NCBI GenBank assembly: GCA_947474705.1
Contig: CANJJS010000049.1
Coordinates: 1-37,557 of the forward strand
Direction: 5' to 3'
DNA: 37,557 nt
From: Acetobacteraceae bacterium
Lineage (GTDB): Bacteria > Pseudomonadota > Alphaproteobacteria > Acetobacterales > Acetobacteraceae
Shown here: one piece after another, positions 16,373 through 24,358 of the stretch
Layout: every line of letters begins with the position of its first letter
Numbering within the stretch: position 1 is the stretch's first letter
The notes under the pieces: model-generated
Databases searched by the model: none
The model's input: only the letters and a program-made list of their open reading frames with translations
What the model was told of the DNA's origin: nothing
Position numbers and translations under genes: made by a program

Positions 16373-17232
16373 CGCGGCTGTCCCCGGCACATCTTGGCGC
16401 CGTCCTCACGGCGCTGTCGATGCTCATGTTCGCGGTCATGGACTCCATGAGCAAACTTCTCGTTCTGGACTACCCGATCAGCGAGGCGCTGTGGATCCGT
16501 TACATGATCTACGCATTGTTCGCCCTCGCCATGGCGCGAAAGGGCGGCATCCTCCGCCTTGCCCGCTCCACCCGTCCCTGGATGCAGGCAGCGCGCTCCC
16601 TGCTGGCGCTGGTGGAGGGCGCGACCTTCGTCGTGGCGTTCAACTACCTGCCGCTCGCCGACACCCACGCCATCGCCGCCGCCTCCCCGCTGATGGTCGT
16701 GGCCATGTCCGCGCCCCTCCTGGGCGAGCGCATCGGGCTCCACCGCTGGCTGTCCGTCCTGGCCGCCTTCGCCGGAGTCATGCTGATCGTCCGGCCCGGC
16801 TTCGCCGAAATCTCCTGGCCGCTGTTCATCCCACTGCTGGGCGCCTTCCTGTGGGCACTCTACCAAATCATGGTCCGCTTTCTCGCCCGCGACGACGCGC
16901 CGGAAACCACCCTGCTCTGGTCCGCCTTCGTCGGCCTCGCCGCCATCACCTGCATCGCGCCCTGGGAATTCCGCTGGCCGGACACCACCGCCTGGCTGCT
17001 GTTGGGCGGAGTCGGACTGCTGGGCAGCCTGGCCCACTACGCCCTGATCAAAGCCCTGGATTACGCCGAGGCCAGCGCGGTCCAACCCTATGGCTACACG
17101 CTGCTGGTCTTCGCAACGCTGATGGGCTGGCTGGTCTTCGGCGACATCCCCGGCGCCTGGACCATCCTTGGCGCTTGCATTGTCGTTCTCTCCGGCCTCT
17201 ACACCTGGGCTTTGGACCAACGGAAATCATGA
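16369..17232 (+). CDS. EamA/DMT family transporter
   Basis: This 287-residue protein has ten hydrophobic segments in two EamA halves (first: AVLTALSMLMFAVMDSMSK; second: ISWPLFIPLLGAFLWALYQI), the arrangement of drug/metabolite exporters such as YdcZ/RhtA-like amino-acid exporters. The start GTG at 16369 overlaps the SDR stop (GTGA), so translation is coupled. The next gene again overlaps by four bases. In this operon it may export an amino acid or a sulfur-containing product, which is inferred from context. Confidence 0.85.
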   Translation: MTRLSPAHLGAVLTALSMLMFAVMDSMSKLLVLDYPISEALWIRYMIYALFALAMARKGGILRLARSTRPWMQAARSLLALVEGATFVVAFNYLPLADTHAIAAASPLMVVAMSAPLLGERIGLHRWLSVLAAFAGVMLIVRPGFAEISWPLFIPLLGAFLWALYQIMVRFLARDDAPETTLLWSAFVGLAAITCIAPWEFRWPDTTAWLLLGGVGLLGSLAHYALIKALDYAEASAVQPYGYTLLVFATLMGWLVFGDIPGAWTILGACIVVLSGLYTWALDQRKS

Positions 17233-17681
17233 GCCAGACCCGCCTGCCCTTGCTGATCTTCGAACCCCTTCCCTCGGACGATCTGCGCCAGTTCGTTGAA
17301 GACCAGGTCGTGAGCTTCACGACCGTTCTGACGCGGTCGCCCGACTACCAGCCCGTCGGATACTTCCTGCGGCAGGAACGCGGCGAATGGGTCGGCGGAT
17401 GCCTGGGGTATGTCTGGGGTAATTACCTCCACGTGCAATGGTTGTGGGTCGCGCCGAAATTCCAGGGCATGGGCCAGGGCCGCCGCCTGCTGGACGCCGC
17501 CGAGACCATGGCAATGGATTACGGCGCATTGTATTCCACTCTGGAAACCCTCAACCCCAGCGCGAAATCCTTTTACCAGCGCCTTGGCTATGAGGTCTTC
17601 GCGTCGCTGGATCGTTACACTGGAGAATATTCGAAATATTTCCTCAGGAAGCCGCTGAGAGATACGGCGCCGGCACGATGA
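17229..17681 (+). CDS. GNAT family N-acetyltransferase
   Basis: This 150-residue protein has the GNAT core: WVGGCLGYVWGNYLHVQWLWVAP (strands 3-4), the acetyl-CoA pyrophosphate loop KFQGMGQGRRLLDAAE (Q/R-x-x-G-x-G/A pattern), and ETLNPSAKSFYQRLGYEVF near the end. It would acetylate a small amine or a protein. Its ATG overlaps the exporter stop (ATGA). Grouped with an amino-acid sulfhydrylase and an exporter, acetylation and export of an amino-acid-like compound is a reasonable but unproven reading. The operon ends here, convergent with a histidine kinase gene. Confidence 0.85.
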   Translation: MSQTRLPLLIFEPLPSDDLRQFVEDQVVSFTTVLTRSPDYQPVGYFLRQERGEWVGGCLGYVWGNYLHVQWLWVAPKFQGMGQGRRLLDAAETMAMDYGALYSTLETLNPSAKSFYQRLGYEVFASLDRYTGEYSKYFLRKPLRDTAPAR

Positions 17682-17711
17682 TCGCCACGCCGGCCCGCCG
17701 AAGGAACCGGG

Positions 17712-20333
17712 TCAGGCGGCCGCCTGCTCGCCCGCCAGCGCGTCGCGCACGGCGGCACGCCATGTTTCGAAGGCCTCCGATAGCCCGGCCAAATCGTCCG
17801 GCGTAAGCGCCGCGCCCGCGATCAACCGCTGTTCCAGATCGGCGGCGCGCCGGCGCAGGGTCACGGCGAAGAACGCCGCCGCCGCGCCGTTCAGACTATG
17901 GACCTCCCAGATCAGCGTATCGCGCGCCAAATGCGGGTTAGAGATCGTCTCGAATCGGGCCTTCGTCTCATTTTCAAAATCCTCGCGCAATTCCAAAACC
18001 TTGGGATGGCCAACCGCGGCCGCGAAAAGCGCGAACTCCTTCAGGTCCAAAGGACGATCGTCCGGAACCGGCCAAGGCGCCGCCGCGGATAGCGGAACCG
18101 CGCCGCCGCCAGGAACCAGCGCCTTGAGCAGCACGGCGAGAAGCGTCTCCTTCCGGGCGGGTTTGGAAATAAAATCCGTCATACCCGCTTCCAGACACGC
18201 CTCTACATCTCGCGGAAACGCGTTGGCGGTCAAAGCGACGATTGGAACGGTGGCCAAACGTCCGCCGCGTGCCCGGATCGCCCGGGTGGCCGCGAGGCCG
18301 TCCATTTCCGGCATCCGCATGTCCATGCAAATGGCGTCGTAGTCGCGGCGCGACGCCGCTTCCACCGCTTCCACCCCATTCCCCACGAGGTCGATTTGCA
18401 CGTCGAGTCCCTGGAAGGCCTGAACCGCGACAAATTGATTGGTCGAGTTGTCCTCCGCGAACAGGATGCGCGCCGGCCGCTCCAACTCACGCAGAAACGC
18501 CTCGAATGCCTCGCAGATCCCGTCGGGCATGGCCATGTCTTCGGCGGTCAGTTCAGCCGGCGGAAGGGTCAGCGAGACCTGAAATTCCGAACCCATGCCA
18601 ACCGTGGACACGACGGAGATCGTGCCGCCCATTTGGGCGATCAGTTGCTTACTGATCGCGAGGCCGAGCCCGGATCCGCCGAAACGCCGGGCGATCGAGG
18701 TGTCAGCCTGCACGAATTCGGCGAACAATCCCTCCAGCCGGTCGGGCGCGATGCCAATGCCGGTGTCGCTGACCCGCCACACCATCGCGATCCCGTTCTC
18801 GCCGAGTCCCTGACAACTCGCGCGCACCGATACCGACCCGCGTTCGGTGAATTTCACCGCGTTCCCGATCAGGTTCAGCAACACCTGACCGATACGGCCA
18901 GAATCGCCCAGCAGCGCCGCGGGCAAATCGGGATCGCACACCGTCGACAGCCGCAGCCCTTTGCTCTCCGCGCTGGGGCCCAGCAGGGCGCCGACGTTGC
19001 GCGTCAACGCGGCGGGCGAAAACGGGCTTTCCTCCAGTTGCATCCGCCCGGCGCTCAATCGGGAATAATCCAGCGCGTCGTTCAAAATCCGGGACAATGA
19101 AACGCCTGAGTCCCTGATCGATTCGATCATCTCCCTTTGTCGCGCGTTCAGCGGCGTCTCCAGCAGCGACGCGGCGAGGCCGAGGACACCATTCATCGGC
19201 GTCCGGATTTCATGACTCATCGTCGCGAGAAAGCTGGACTTGGCCCGGCTGTCCGCTTCCGCGTTGCTCTCGCGCTCCCGCATCAGCTCCGCTTCCGCCA
19301 AAGCCCGGCTTTCCCGTTCCCGGCTCAACGCGTCGCGATGCCGCCAGCGGCGTTCCAGCAACAAGGCGCTGATCGCGGTTGTAAACGCGCAGCCCGCGGT
19401 CGCGAGGCTGAGAAGCCAGGCCATCTGGCGCCACTCGCGCAGGATCGAGGCTTCGTCCACCGAAATCAGGGTCGCGAGAGGATACGATTTCACGCGGCGC
19501 GCGGCCTTGACCCGCATACTTCCGTCGATCGGGCTCAGCTCCCGAATGGTGCCAGACTCGGCGTTGCCCAGAATGCGCGACACGGCCTGAAAATTGCGCC
19601 CCGTGACGCCCGCCGGAGGATAACGCGCCAGGAGCAATCCGTCGTCGCGTAACAACACCGTCGCGGTATCGCCATCCCGCGATACGGCCCGATAGAACTC
19701 CTCGAAATATTTCAGCTCGATGGCGGCGGCCAACAGACCGGTTGGCTCCCCGTCCGGACCGTACATCTTGCGCGCGAGGAGAATGGTCCAGGCACCCGTT
19801 CCGCGCGCCGTCAAAGGTTCCGAGATCGCGAGATCGCGGCCAGGGGACGCCATGATCGCCTTGAAATAGTTTCTGTCGCGAACGTCGATCCTGGGCACAG
19901 GCCAATAGCGCGAACTGTTGACGACATCCCCGGACAGGCTAATGGCCAGGAGCGCACCAACCTGCGGCAAACCAACCGTCCGCCGCCGCAGGGTCGCGTT
20001 GGCCTCCGCATCGGACATGACCCGATCGAAGTTTTCCGGCGTATTGGCGCCTTGAGACTCGGCATAGCGCATCGCATCGTCCAGGACCAAGCCGATTCCC
20101 TGTATCGCGCGTTCCGCCTGTTCCGCCAATATAAGGGCGGTCACACTGGCGCTTCGCTCCGCGCCGGCAAGCGCCTCCTCGCGCAACGTGTACAAAACCC
20201 CGATATCGGCCGCGGCGAAAAACGCGATCAGCAAAGCCACGAGGCCATTGACGAACCGGTTCGGCGCGACCGGCCGCCCGGTGCCGGAAGCCTCCCGTGG
20301 CTGCGCGCTCGATGCCGGGTCCGCGGTTAACAT
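17712..20333 (-). CDS. hybrid sensor histidine kinase with PDC sensor, receiver and Hpt domains
   Basis: This 873-residue inner-membrane protein (start at ATG 20333; an ATG at 20417 adds 28 hydrophilic residues) has TM1 at about 22-45, a periplasmic PDC/dCACHE-like sensor (including RDRNYFKAIMASPGRDLAISEP) and TM2 at about 310-330. Then come a HisKA domain with SHEIRTPMNG (His near 373), a HATPase with GNAVKFTERG, DTGIGIAPDRL and GGSGLGLAISKQL, a receiver domain (ARILFAEDNSTNQ; Asp near 669 in CMDMRMPEMDG), and a C-terminal Hpt domain (His near 811 in VHSLNGAAAAF). The Hpt motif normally reads HxLKG; here Lys is replaced by Asn. No response-regulator gene adjoins it, so it is an orphan phosphorelay kinase. 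Neither start has a clear ribosome-binding site. Confidence 0.92.
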   Translation of the reverse strand: MLTADPASSAQPREASGTGRPVAPNRFVNGLVALLIAFFAAADIGVLYTLREEALAGAERSASVTALILAEQAERAIQGIGLVLDDAMRYAESQGANTPENFDRVMSDAEANATLRRRTVGLPQVGALLAISLSGDVVNSSRYWPVPRIDVRDRNYFKAIMASPGRDLAISEPLTARGTGAWTILLARKMYGPDGEPTGLLAAAIELKYFEEFYRAVSRDGDTATVLLRDDGLLLARYPPAGVTGRNFQAVSRILGNAESGTIRELSPIDGSMRVKAARRVKSYPLATLISVDEASILREWRQMAWLLSLATAGCAFTTAISALLLERRWRHRDALSRERESRALAEAELMRERESNAEADSRAKSSFLATMSHEIRTPMNGVLGLAASLLETPLNARQREMIESIRDSGVSLSRILNDALDYSRLSAGRMQLEESPFSPAALTRNVGALLGPSAESKGLRLSTVCDPDLPAALLGDSGRIGQVLLNLIGNAVKFTERGSVSVRASCQGLGENGIAMVWRVSDTGIGIAPDRLEGLFAEFVQADTSIARRFGGSGLGLAISKQLIAQMGGTISVVSTVGMGSEFQVSLTLPPAELTAEDMAMPDGICEAFEAFLRELERPARILFAEDNSTNQFVAVQAFQGLDVQIDLVGNGVEAVEAASRRDYDAICMDMRMPEMDGLAATRAIRARGGRLATVPIVALTANAFPRDVEACLEAGMTDFISKPARKETLLAVLLKALVPGGGAVPLSAAAPWPVPDDRPLDLKEFALFAAAVGHPKVLELREDFENETKARFETISNPHLARDTLIWEVHSLNGAAAAFFAVTLRRRAADLEQRLIAGAALTPDDLAGLSEAFETWRAAVRDALAGEQAAA

Positions 20334-20629
20334 GAAAGCGATCCATTCCGTCGCCCGGGACGATCGCCCGGTTGCCTCGTTCGCTACATCTCCTGGCGGG
20401 CCATCGGAGAGCGGCATGTCGTGGCGGAGGGTGACGCCGCCCGTGCTGTTGGCGACACCCTCCGGACCCCTCGCGTCAGAAGGTTATTCCGGGCATGGCA
20501 TTGACGCAATTCCGATTTTGGAGGCGCCGCGGCGGCTGTCCGGGCACGAACGCGCCTTTTTCGCCGTCGCGCCGCGAGTCCCGCCGGTTTACAATCGTGG
20601 CGATATCGCGTCCGTGGCGGCGGCGGGTC

Positions 20630-20974
20630 TCACGGCTGCTTCGCGACGGAGGCGGACGCCCAGGCCTCGAGTTTCACGGCTTCGTCGCGTAATGCGCTGA
20701 CGCGGTTGTCGAGTTGGCCCAGACTGTCGTGATAGCCGCGCAGGCTGCCGCCCAATCGGCGAGTCACGGTACGCAGGTCGCCGAGCGCGGACTTCCAGGC
20801 GGCCATCGCCTGGCGTTGCCCGGCCAGAGCCTCATTCAGGTTCGCGAGGGCCCGCGTCAGGCGGGCGTCCGCCGGATCGGCCGGGGCCGTTGTCGCGGAC
20901 AATACCGCGCCGGGCTCCGGACTTCCCGCGCGAACCGGGAAACGAATAATTTCAGCCGTCGTGGATTCGGTCAT
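20630..20974 (-). CDS. small coiled-coil hypothetical protein
   Basis: This 114-residue protein has an N-terminal Pro/Ala-rich part (EIIRFPVRAGSPEPG) and a long C-terminal helical region (LTRALANLNEALAGQRQAMAAWKSALGDLRTVTRRLGG, in two helices, then GYHDSLGQLDNRVSALRDEAVKLEAWA) with heptad-like leucines, suggesting a coiled coil. AGGAG lies seven bases before the ATG. No enzyme motif is present. It may be a structural or adaptor protein. The 296-base gap from 20334 to 20629, upstream of the kinase, shows no further gene. Confidence 0.6.
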   Translation of the reverse strand: MTESTTAEIIRFPVRAGSPEPGAVLSATTAPADPADARLTRALANLNEALAGQRQAMAAWKSALGDLRTVTRRLGGSLRGYHDSLGQLDNRVSALRDEAVKLEAWASASVAKQP

Positions 20975-21097
20975 CGCAATCTCCTGGGCTTATCTCGAAC
21001 AAAAGTTAACAAAGCATGAAGACGCATCTAAAATCCATTACATTTTGTACTCGCAATGGTATGCCACATGCGTCCTGGTGCCGCGATGGCGACACCG

Positions 21098-21106
21098 TGA
21101 TATGAT
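21098..21106 (+). promoter_or_regulatory. extended -10 promoter before the CorC-like gene
   Basis: TG-A-TATGAT at 21098-21106 fits an extended -10 promoter (TGn followed by TATAAT-like). No good -35 is visible 16-18 bases upstream, as is common for extended -10 promoters. Transcription would begin at about 21113, exactly at an ATG. Confidence 0.5.
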
Positions 21107-21112
21107 CGGGCC

Positions 21113-21151
21113 ATGAGAACGATCGAACACGCACCGGCCGGCCGGGTATGA
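21113..21151 (+). CDS. possible leaderless 12-residue leader ORF
   Basis: ATG at 21113 opens a 12-codon ORF, MRTIEHAPAGRV, whose TGA (21149-21151) overlaps the ATG of the CorC-like gene (21148-21150). The ATG falls at the transcription start predicted from the TATGAT box, so it could be read as a leaderless message. The CorC-like gene has no visible ribosome-binding site, so its translation may depend on this ORF by stop-start coupling. This is inference from spacing; the peptide itself need not be functional. Confidence 0.45.
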   Translation: MRTIEHAPAGRV

Positions 21152-22446
21152 ATATCGGCCTCGAAATCCTGATCATCCTGTTCCTGATCGTGCTGAACGG
21201 ATTGTTCGCGATGAGCGAGCTCGCGCTGGTCTCCGTCCGCCGCGCGCGCCTGTCGGTGTTGGAGAAGAAAGCCCATCCCGGCGCCAGCGCCGCGCGGGCG
21301 CTGTCCGACGATCCGCATCGCTTTCTGCCGACGGTGCAGGTGGGTATCACACTCGTCAGCGTCCTGACCGGGGTCTTCGGCGGCGCCAGCGTGGCGAACC
21401 ACCTGAAGGACTGGTTCGAGACCATCCCGGACATCGCGCGGTTCGCGGATACCTTGTCTCTGGGCCTTGTCGTGCTGGTCACGACATACCTGACGCTGGT
21501 GCTGGGCGAACTGGTCCCCAAACAACTGGCCCTGCGTCAGCCGGAAATCATCTCCGCCTGGGTTGCCCGCCCCCTGACCGTGTTCATCCGGATCGTCGGA
21601 CCCGCCGCGTGGCTGCTGAGCCAATCGTCGGCGGTCATTCTTCGCTTGTTCGGGCTCCATCGCGCGCCGCTTCGGGTCGTGACCGAAGAGGAACTCAAGG
21701 CGCTGCTGGTCGAGGGCGCGCAGGTCGGAGTCGTGGAACCCGAGGAGCGCGACATGATCGAACGCGTGCTGCGCCTGGCCGATAAACCGGTCCGCGCGAT
21801 CATGACGCCACGCACGGAACTGGCCTGGATCGACCGCACGGACCCGCCGAAAGATATCGCGGTCGCGCTGAAAGCCGCGCCCCATTCGCGGATCGTGGTG
21901 TGCGAAGGGTCCATCGACAATGTCGTCGGCATCGTCCAGGCGAAAGACCTGCTCGACCGTATCCTCGGTGGCGGCGACCTGTCGATTGGCGCGGCGCTCC
22001 GGCAACCCATCGTGGTCCCGGATACGGTCACCGCGCTGGATGCCCTGGAACGCCTGAAGACAGATTCCCTCGGCCTCGCGCTGGTCCTGGACGAGTACGG
22101 CAGCTTCGAGGGGGTGGTGACGATCGCCGATATGCTGGAGGCGATCGTGGGCGACCCCGCCGATACCTCCGCGCGCCAGGGCCCGCCGGGCGAGGAAGGC
22201 GAGGAAAGCCTGGTGATGGACGGTCTGATGCCGGTCGACGAAGCGAAAGCCCGGCTTGGCCTGCCGGATCTACCGGGCGAAGGGACCTATCACACGCTGG
22301 GTGGATTGTTGCTGGCCCTGCTGCGGCGGGTCCCCCGGCAGGGCGACCGGATTGTGTTCGCGGGCTGGCGCTTCGAGGTTCTGACCATGGACGAACGGCG
22401 TGTCGATAAAGTGCTCGCGAAGGCGGAACCGGCGGCCGAACCTTAA
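21148..22446 (+). CDS. hemolysin C/CorC-type CNNM and CBS domain membrane protein
   Basis: This 432-residue protein has the layout of the CNNM/CorC (HlyC) family. An N-terminal DUF21/CNNM membrane domain (residues 1-190; first segment LEILIILFLIVLNGLFAMSE, then VLVTTYLTLVLGELVPKQLAL) is followed by a tandem CBS pair (RAIMTPRTELAWIDR; IVVCEGSIDNVVGIVQAKD; LALVLDEYGSFEGVVTIADMLEAIVGD) and a C-terminal CorC_HlyC domain (YHTLGGLLLALLRRVPRQGD). Members handle Mg2+/Co2+ efflux or related ion transport. The start ATG has no ribosome-binding site; see the leader ORF. Confidence 0.93.
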   Translation: MNIGLEILIILFLIVLNGLFAMSELALVSVRRARLSVLEKKAHPGASAARALSDDPHRFLPTVQVGITLVSVLTGVFGGASVANHLKDWFETIPDIARFADTLSLGLVVLVTTYLTLVLGELVPKQLALRQPEIISAWVARPLTVFIRIVGPAAWLLSQSSAVILRLFGLHRAPLRVVTEEELKALLVEGAQVGVVEPEERDMIERVLRLADKPVRAIMTPRTELAWIDRTDPPKDIAVALKAAPHSRIVVCEGSIDNVVGIVQAKDLLDRILGGGDLSIGAALRQPIVVPDTVTALDALERLKTDSLGLALVLDEYGSFEGVVTIADMLEAIVGDPADTSARQGPPGEEGEESLVMDGLMPVDEAKARLGLPDLPGEGTYHTLGGLLLALLRRVPRQGDRIVFAGWRFEVLTMDERRVDKVLAKAEPAAEP

Positions 22447-22455
22447 TACCGCGCG

Positions 22456-23445
22456 TTACCGGGCGCGGTTGCGCCAGATTTGCTCGGCCTCCGTGTTGGC
22501 CGCTTCGATGGTTCCGCGGCGATTCGCCGCCAGGAGGGCCATGCCGATCGTCGCGACGATGGTCGCGACGGGCGTGGGCGGCACCGCTTCGCCTCGCCAC
22601 ACCGCCGCGAACAATTCGGTGGTATCGGTGGCCGCGGGATGCGCGGTCAGATTGGGGGCCGCGGGGAAAGCGTGTTCCTCCGTGTCGCCGCCGGCGTTGT
22701 TCCATAGCCAGGCGGTGGCGGGTTTTAACGGACTCCGCTCCGCTTCGCCGCCGCCGCCTTTCAGGACCAGCAATCGGGGTTGGCCCAGACATTCGGCGAC
22801 ACCGAGATGCACCGCGATGTAGGCCGGGTGAAAGACCCCATCGACGCTGGCTGGCGCCCCCGATGGATTGGCGAGGCGCGCGACCGTATTGACTGGCGAC
22901 CGTAACCCCAACAGGTGGCGCAATCCCAACAACCGGTCCATGGCGGGAGACAGCGCCGCCAACGGCAAATACGCGAAACCGGTCTCGCGCAGGGACGCGG
23001 CTGCGCCGGGTCGATCGGTTGAGGGCGCTATGCCCAATGCGCGCAACGCGGTTTCAACCGGGATGCCCGTGGAAAAGGCGTTGGATCCGTGCATCGCGAC
23101 AGTCACACCGGCGCGGGCCAGCGCCAGCGCGGACAGCAGAAACCAGGGCGCGCCGCGGGTCCGTCCCGCGCCATAGGAGGGCCAGTCCAGCGCGGCATTC
23201 AGTTCGCGCCAAGGGGCGTCAATCGACGCGCGAAACGATTCCACCATGCCCGCGATTTCCGGAACGTCCTCCCCGCGAAACCGGAGCAGCATGAGGAACG
23301 CGCCGATCTGGTGTGGATCGGCTTCTCCGCGCAGCACCATCCCGAACGCGTCGCGCGCTTCGTCGCGGGTCAAGGCGCGCGATTTTCCGGGGCCGCGTCC
23401 CAATGCGGCGATATATTTCGAAAAAGTCTCATGTAAGATATTCAT
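22456..23445 (-). CDS. ybiB: YbiB/TrpD2-like glycosyl transferase family protein
   Basis: This 329-residue protein has the fold and order of YbiB, a relative of anthranilate phosphoribosyltransferase: RALTRDEARDAFGMVLRGEADPHQIGAFLMLLRFRGE, then IDAPWRELNAALDWPSYGAGRTRGAPWF, VAMHGSNAFSTG, and a C-terminal MALLAANRRG. The Gly-rich PRPP loop of true TrpD enzymes is changed to GAGRTRGAP, as expected of YbiB-type proteins, which bind nucleic acid rather than acting in tryptophan synthesis. GAGG precedes the ATG. It is divergent from the CbiX-like gene and convergent with the CorC-like gene (9-base gap). Confidence 0.85.
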   Translation of the reverse strand: MNILHETFSKYIAALGRGPGKSRALTRDEARDAFGMVLRGEADPHQIGAFLMLLRFRGEDVPEIAGMVESFRASIDAPWRELNAALDWPSYGAGRTRGAPWFLLSALALARAGVTVAMHGSNAFSTGIPVETALRALGIAPSTDRPGAAASLRETGFAYLPLAALSPAMDRLLGLRHLLGLRSPVNTVARLANPSGAPASVDGVFHPAYIAVHLGVAECLGQPRLLVLKGGGGEAERSPLKPATAWLWNNAGGDTEEHAFPAAPNLTAHPAATDTTELFAAVWRGEAVPPTPVATIVATIGMALLAANRRGTIEAANTEAEQIWRNRAR

Positions 23446-23471
23446 CTATGACCTCGGAGTCAGGTGGCGCG

Positions 23472-23496
23472 CTGGCGCCGGGGCAAGCCCCAGGAT
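23472..23496. repeat. partial copy of the GCCGGGGC intergenic hairpin repeat
   Basis: CGGGGC-AA-GCCCCAG forms a hairpin between ybiB and cbiX. With its flanks (GGCGCCGGGGC..GCCCC.GGA.C) it matches the left end of the large palindrome at 34954 base for base apart from the loop, so it looks like a fragment of the same intergenic repeat family. Confidence 0.45.
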
Positions 23497-23517
23497 CGAA
23501 CGGGCAGGGAGAGGCCA

Positions 23518-24255
23518 GTGTTTTCACGCGACGCAGTATTGCTGATCGGCCATGGTTCCGACAGCCTTCCGGATGCCGCGCGCCCACTTTTCGCGCATGC
23601 GGACGTGATTCGCGGTATGGCCCGGTTCGCGGAGGTCGGCGCCGGTGTTTTGCGCGGCGAACCCAATGCCGGACAGATTTTCGATGGTCTGACCGCGGCG
23701 GTTGTGCACGTGGTGCCGTTTTTTTTAGAGGACGGGTTTTTCACCCGGATGGCGATCCCGGATTTGTTGTTGCCGCGGGTGCCGTCGTCCCGGGTCGTGC
23801 GATTTTGCCCGCCCGTGGGAACATACGACGGCATTTCCGCCGCCATGTCCCGGCGTGTGCTGAATTATTGCGAACTCTTTGGCATCGCGCCGAACACGTT
23901 GACCGTGATTCTCGCCGGGCATGGATCGGCCCGCGATCCCGGCCGCGCCAGAGCCTTGAAGCGCCATACGGAGATGCTGGAAAACAGCGGACGGTTCGGC
24001 CGCGTAAAGGCCGCGTTTTTGGAAGAGCCGCCCAGGCTGGCGGCCGCCCTGGCGGCCAGCCGGGGGCACCATGTCGCGGTGCTCGGTTATCTGGCGAATG
24101 AAGGAACCCACGCGATCCAGGACCTCCCCCGTATCATCGGCGAGGAGCGGCAGGCACGCGGAACCCTGTGGCCCCCCGTTCACGATATGGGCACGATCGC
24201 CGCGGACGAGTTTTGGCCTGGTCTGATCGTCGATCGGATCGTCGCCAGCAGGTGA
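23518..24255 (+). CDS. CbiX-like (sirohydrochlorin chelatase family) protein
   Basis: This 245-residue protein has two similar halves, each with the CbiX pattern: LLIGHGSDSLPDAARPLF near residue 7 and VILAGHGSARDPGRARALKRH in the second half. The His of each GHGS is the metal or active-site His of class II chelatases that insert Co2+ or Fe2+ into sirohydrochlorin. The VVHVVPFFLEDGFFTRM segment is also typical of the family. The start is GTG at 23518 with AGGGAGAGG six bases upstream. No other tetrapyrrole genes are in the window, so the metal and pathway (cobalamin or siroheme) are open. Confidence 0.8.
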   Translation: MFSRDAVLLIGHGSDSLPDAARPLFAHADVIRGMARFAEVGAGVLRGEPNAGQIFDGLTAAVVHVVPFFLEDGFFTRMAIPDLLLPRVPSSRVVRFCPPVGTYDGISAAMSRRVLNYCELFGIAPNTLTVILAGHGSARDPGRARALKRHTEMLENSGRFGRVKAAFLEEPPRLAAALAASRGHHVAVLGYLANEGTHAIQDLPRIIGEERQARGTLWPPVHDMGTIAADEFWPGLIVDRIVASR

Positions 24256-24358
24256 CTCCGCCCGGCGGACCGTCGTGCCGGCGATCGGGGTTTCGGCGCG
24301 CGTCGCTTGACCGGCGCCGCGGGCGGGTGATCAATCTCCGGGAAGAGGGAGAAACGCC

